In this document: one piece after another, positions 60,836 through 64,000 of the stretch
Layout of the letters: every line of letters begins with the position of its first letter
Numbering within the stretch: the first letter of the stretch is position 1
Origin: Cristatella mucedo
Lineage: Eukaryota > Bryozoa > Phylactolaemata > Cristatellidae
DNA length: 64,000 nt
Direction of reading: 5' to 3'
Assembly: GCA_009760855.2 (NCBI GenBank)
Contig: WPIO01000037.1
Span: forward strand, 1,477,501-1,541,500
Translations under genes and position numbers: made by a program
Notes under the pieces: generated by a model
Database searches by the model: none
What the model was told of the DNA's origin: nothing
The model's input: the letters and a program-made list of their open reading frames with translations, nothing else

Positions 60836-61257
60836 CGGTACATGTTCCAGGTATTTCCAGCCGTTGCTATTTATCTGTTACCACGCCCTCACTTCAAATG
60901 CTCATATGTAGAGTGTATCGCGTGGACGATTGTAAACTCGAGTACGTAAGAACTAGTATTAAATGGACTTGGCCGTCATCCGGAAAGGCACGTTAATTTG
61001 CTAAAAATTGCAAGGATTAAGTTTATTTATGTTTTGACAATAATACAGAGTAATTTTATCCCTGTTATTTTAAAATTTAATATATTTGGATGCACTTGTT
61101 ATATTCGATCACTTGAAACAGGTAAAGATTTTTTATTGTTAAAGCGTCAAGACACAAGTTAGAATGTCAACTTCCAGGGCAGTCGTAATTTTTCGTGACA
61201 TGCTTTTCGAACCGATTTTTTTTTAAACTGGTAGAAAAATTTCTCATTAGCAGGTGT
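60836..61257. other. AT-rich spacer
   Basis: No gene or repeat recognised. Confidence 0.45.
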
Positions 61258-61258
61258 T

Positions 61259-61430
61259 GAGCCGTGATGGCACACTAGGTAAGGCGGATGCTTTCACGAC
61301 CTCGGTCCCGAGGTCGTGGGTTCGATTCCTGCGGTGGGCGATTCTTTATCGCTACTGCAAGCGGTGGTGATAGCCGTAAAGGCTCTTCTGTCGCTATACA
61401 AAAAGAGTCTGTTTAATCAGCTAGGATTTA
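61259..61430 (+). mobile_element. SINE-2 (tRNA-derived), best copy
   Basis: Box A-like TGGCACACTAGGTAAGGCGG, box B GGTTCGATTCC (61319-61329), the GGCGATTCTTTATCGCTAC body and the 3' end TCTGTTTAATCAGCTAGG. Confidence 0.9.
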
Positions 61431-61704
61431 TTTTCATTGTAATTATGTGTGTTTGTGATGCGTTAAGTTCAGCCAAAGATCCTGGCTTTGATGAGTACAA
61501 GCTGCTTGGACATAATTCTGCTGTCGTCATTTCCTTCAAATAGTAAGCTTCACTGGGGCTGTATAATCCCCCCATACCGGAACTCTCCGCCAAGGTGCAC
61601 AGTCGCACAGCGCCGGTTTTCCTGTCCTTACAGCTTAATTAAGCGGGGGGGGGGGGGGTAGGCATGCTTCTTTCCAAATGCATCCTTTTACTTTAACCAG
61701 CCTT

Positions 61705-62030
61705 GTAGATGTTAAAATTTAGCTGTGCTGCCGATTGTCCATTTGATCGAGCTTCCTTTGCAGCAATTGTAAATTGCCTAGAAAGAGATAGAGTTCTTTG
61801 AGGTTGCTATATCAAATACATTATTATTATTGATGTAATAATAATTAGTGAATGGCAGTGCTAACTGGTGAGCCGTGATAGCTCACCAGATAAGGTGGTT
61901 GCTTTTCACGACCATTCCTGAGGTGACACCTCCTTTGCAGCAAATATAAAGCACCTTGAAGGAGATTGAGTTCTCTGAGGGCATGTTATCAAGTATTATT
62001 ATATTATTATTATTACTATATCAAGTGTTT
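61705..62030 (+). mobile_element. Composite: LINE tail, truncated SINE-2, second LINE tail
   Basis: A LINE tail (ATTGCCTAGAAAGAGATAGA, to ATATCAAATACATT) is followed by a 38-bp spacer, a SINE-2 head cut off at about 61911, and another family A-type tail with ATT-rich end. The first 210 bp recur at 63280-63490. Confidence 0.8.
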
Positions 62031-62059
62031 TATTAGTATTAGTATTATTACACCCGATG

Positions 62060-62720
62060 CAATGCTGACTCGGTGGAGTGATTAGCTATAAAACCTGTTT
62101 GGAGCTTACTTGATGGGTTTGAAGTTTTGGTTAGGGATCGAACGAGATGACAATCAGTAGAGGCTGTCTTCACAGTGAAACTTTCAAAGTCAAGTTGTTA
62201 TCAAAGAGGACACCTACATTATTAGCATATGATGACGGTTTCAGTACAGCTCCCTTAATTAGAAGAGCAAAGTCTCCTAATCCAGCCGTACACTCAAGGG
62301 TGTGGTATGACTAACGGTTCGATTGTAACGCCATTTAGTTTAGTGCATCCAAGACCAAATGTCAGCTAGGCAGACATTCAGTTTGTCAGTTGGTGCAGCT
62401 TATTGCGATAGTTTAAATGGCAACTATTCCTGAGTATCGTCATCACAAAGTGATTTCCAAGAGGCTTGTATAAATGGAGAACGACCAAGGGCCAAGAGGG
62501 CACCTTTGGGGCAATCCATAGGTGACTGGTCTGGTGGATAAGACTTGACCACCACACTACATGGGTGGAACACGATCGGATAAGTACGATTGGAACCATA
62601 CATGAGCCTCATCGGCCAGATCGATCGTTATATTAGTCGTTCCATAGGATATTGTGCTTAATGTCAATTGCAACTGATAAATCGACAAAGAAGAAGCCCC
62701 AACGAAATCCACATATACAT
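62060..62720 (-). mobile_element. Family C LINE RT region, antisense
   Basis: The left part (62060-62250) matches 48290-48370 (GGTTATCAAAG-type phrases). Further right the minus strand reads LADEAHVWFQSYLSDRV, an RT segment just upstream of the usual GVPQGS box. Degraded. Confidence 0.65.
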
Positions 62721-63279
62721 GATGTGTGCAGTTAACTCGCGCTGCTGATGTCAAGGCAAGGCAGTGGCTTCGGGCTGCTGGACAGGAGGCACCACTTAAA
62801 AAAGCACATAGGCACATGGTGTGCTCTTCGCTAGAATGACATTGGCCAGTGACATTGCATGCACTTCATCATCACCAATTCATCGGAGATGCCTCACCCT
62901 GCATTCTAGATACGCCTACCGACTGGCGTTGGGGGGGGGGTAAGTCATGAGAATCAGTTTATTTCCATCGGTTCTCCCATCTGCTACGTGTAATCTGTGA
63001 AGGCAGCAATTGCACGGTCCTGCAAATATCTCAACGTGACCCCCCCCTCCCAGCTGTCGCCACCAGGCATGACTGCGCTGCAAGCTGTAACACAATGACG
63101 GACAGATCGAAGGGCTAGTGACAGAGCTCGGCCACTCACCCGATGACAGTGCCTCTCGAAGTGCAGTGGCAGACGAAGGTGCCTCAGCCATCGAACCGAC
63201 CACTATCGACAGTGGCATCGACTTGATGCGGTCGAGACCTGCAAGACAGCACCAGCAAGAAAATTTAACGAGCTAAGCA
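62721..63279. other. Unassigned spacer
   Basis: A 100-residue minus-strand ORF lies at 62916-63218, without a recognisable domain. G and C homopolymers lie at about 62930-62940 and 63041-63048. Confidence 0.4.
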
Positions 63280-63608
63280 CGTTAAAATTTAGCTGTGCTT
63301 CCGATTGTCCATTTGATTGTGCTTCCTTTGCAGCGATTGTAAAGTGCCTAGAAAGAGATAGAGTTCTTTGAGGGTGCTATATCAAATACATTATTATTAT
63401 TGATGTAATAATAATTAGTGAATGGCAGTGCTAACTGGTGAGCCGTGATAGCTCACTAGATAAGGTGGTTGCTTTTCACGACCTCGGCCCCGAGGTCGTG
63501 GGTTGGAATCATGTGGTTGGCGATCCTTTATTGCAGCTGCAAGTGGTGGATAGCCGTAAAGGCTCTTCTGTTGCTATATAAAAGAGGCTGTTGAATCAGC
63601 TAGTATTT
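63280..63608 (+). mobile_element. Composite: LINE tail plus complete SINE-2
   Basis: A LINE tail (63290-63395), the same 38-bp spacer as at 61830-61868, and a full SINE-2 (63438-63608, box B degraded to GGTTGGAATC) ending GCTGTTGAATCAGCTAG. Confidence 0.85.
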
Positions 63609-64000
63609 TTTCTTTGTTTAACTGCATTATCAATTTATGTTTATATGTATATACTATTTAGCAATATAGCAGTTTATATTTTATATTGCAATAATCGGCC
63701 ATCAAAAGGGTGATGTGATTTTGAGCACTTAGGCATTGAAGCTTGTTGAGAAGATATTGAGAACTGTGCCCCACTGATGTCCAGTGCTGGAGCAACCAGG
63801 AAATGGGACTTCCTACCTCGTTTTGTAGACTTATGTTACTGCTGTTTAGCTGCCTATATATGCTTAGGTAAACGTTCTAACGATCCTGTAGCCGAAGGGT
63901 TGTGAAAGCTTAGCTCGGCCCCCCCCCCCACTGTAGTGCTACTCGGATCCAAATCTTCCCCATCTCTGCCTGTATTGTACTGTATCCTAATCTTGCCCAT
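63609..64000. other. Unassigned AT-rich end of window
   Basis: No gene recognised. A C homopolymer lies near 63920. Confidence 0.5.

Overview
The window looks like nuclear DNA of an animal. It has spliced exons with GT/AG borders and intron phases that fit, extracellular CUB and LDL-receptor-A modules, L2/CR1-type LINEs, tRNA-derived SINEs, hAT elements and very long microsatellites. I cannot name the species; an invertebrate is my guess only.

Layout. Positions 1-6100 are repeat-rich and hold no convincing gene: a (CTGTCT)n/(CT)n array, a decayed minus-strand LINE and several microsatellites. About 6100-29200 is an AT-rich, heavily broken Maverick/Polinton-type (adintovirus-like) provirus. 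In order it has a protein-primed family B DNA polymerase (+), small unknown genes, a fibre-like gene (-), a minor-capsid-like gene (+), unknown genes, an adenain-like protease (-), a packaging-type ATPase (+), more unknown late genes, a second fibre-like gene (+), a Cys-rich gene (-) and an rve integrase (+). The polymerase lies near one end and the integrase near the other, as in Polintons. LINE copies have since landed in at least five places in it, including a nearly intact L2/CR1-like LINE with an endonuclease/reverse transcriptase ORF (22073-24940), and a small hAT MITE with a perfect 8-bp target duplication lies at 26101-26286.

About 30400-33400 is CpG-rich with one possible first exon. 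From 34800 to 49500 there is a dense mosaic of nested LINE and SINE fragments, including a hAT element inside a LINE and a shredded LINE between 55-bp direct repeats.

The only well-supported host gene lies at 50776-55897 (+). Two exons make one CUB-like domain and a third, symmetrical phase 1-1 exon encodes an LDL-receptor class A domain. The phases (2/2, then 1/1) and the splice sites join cleanly, so this is part of a secreted or membrane receptor gene running beyond what I can resolve. The remainder (56000-64000) is again nested LINEs, SINEs and a local duplication.

The most unusual point is the provirus: a Maverick-type gene set together with two loci that read like bacteriophage tail-fibre repeats (GDTMTGDL, NNRITNLGQPIND, ATKSYLD-type motifs).
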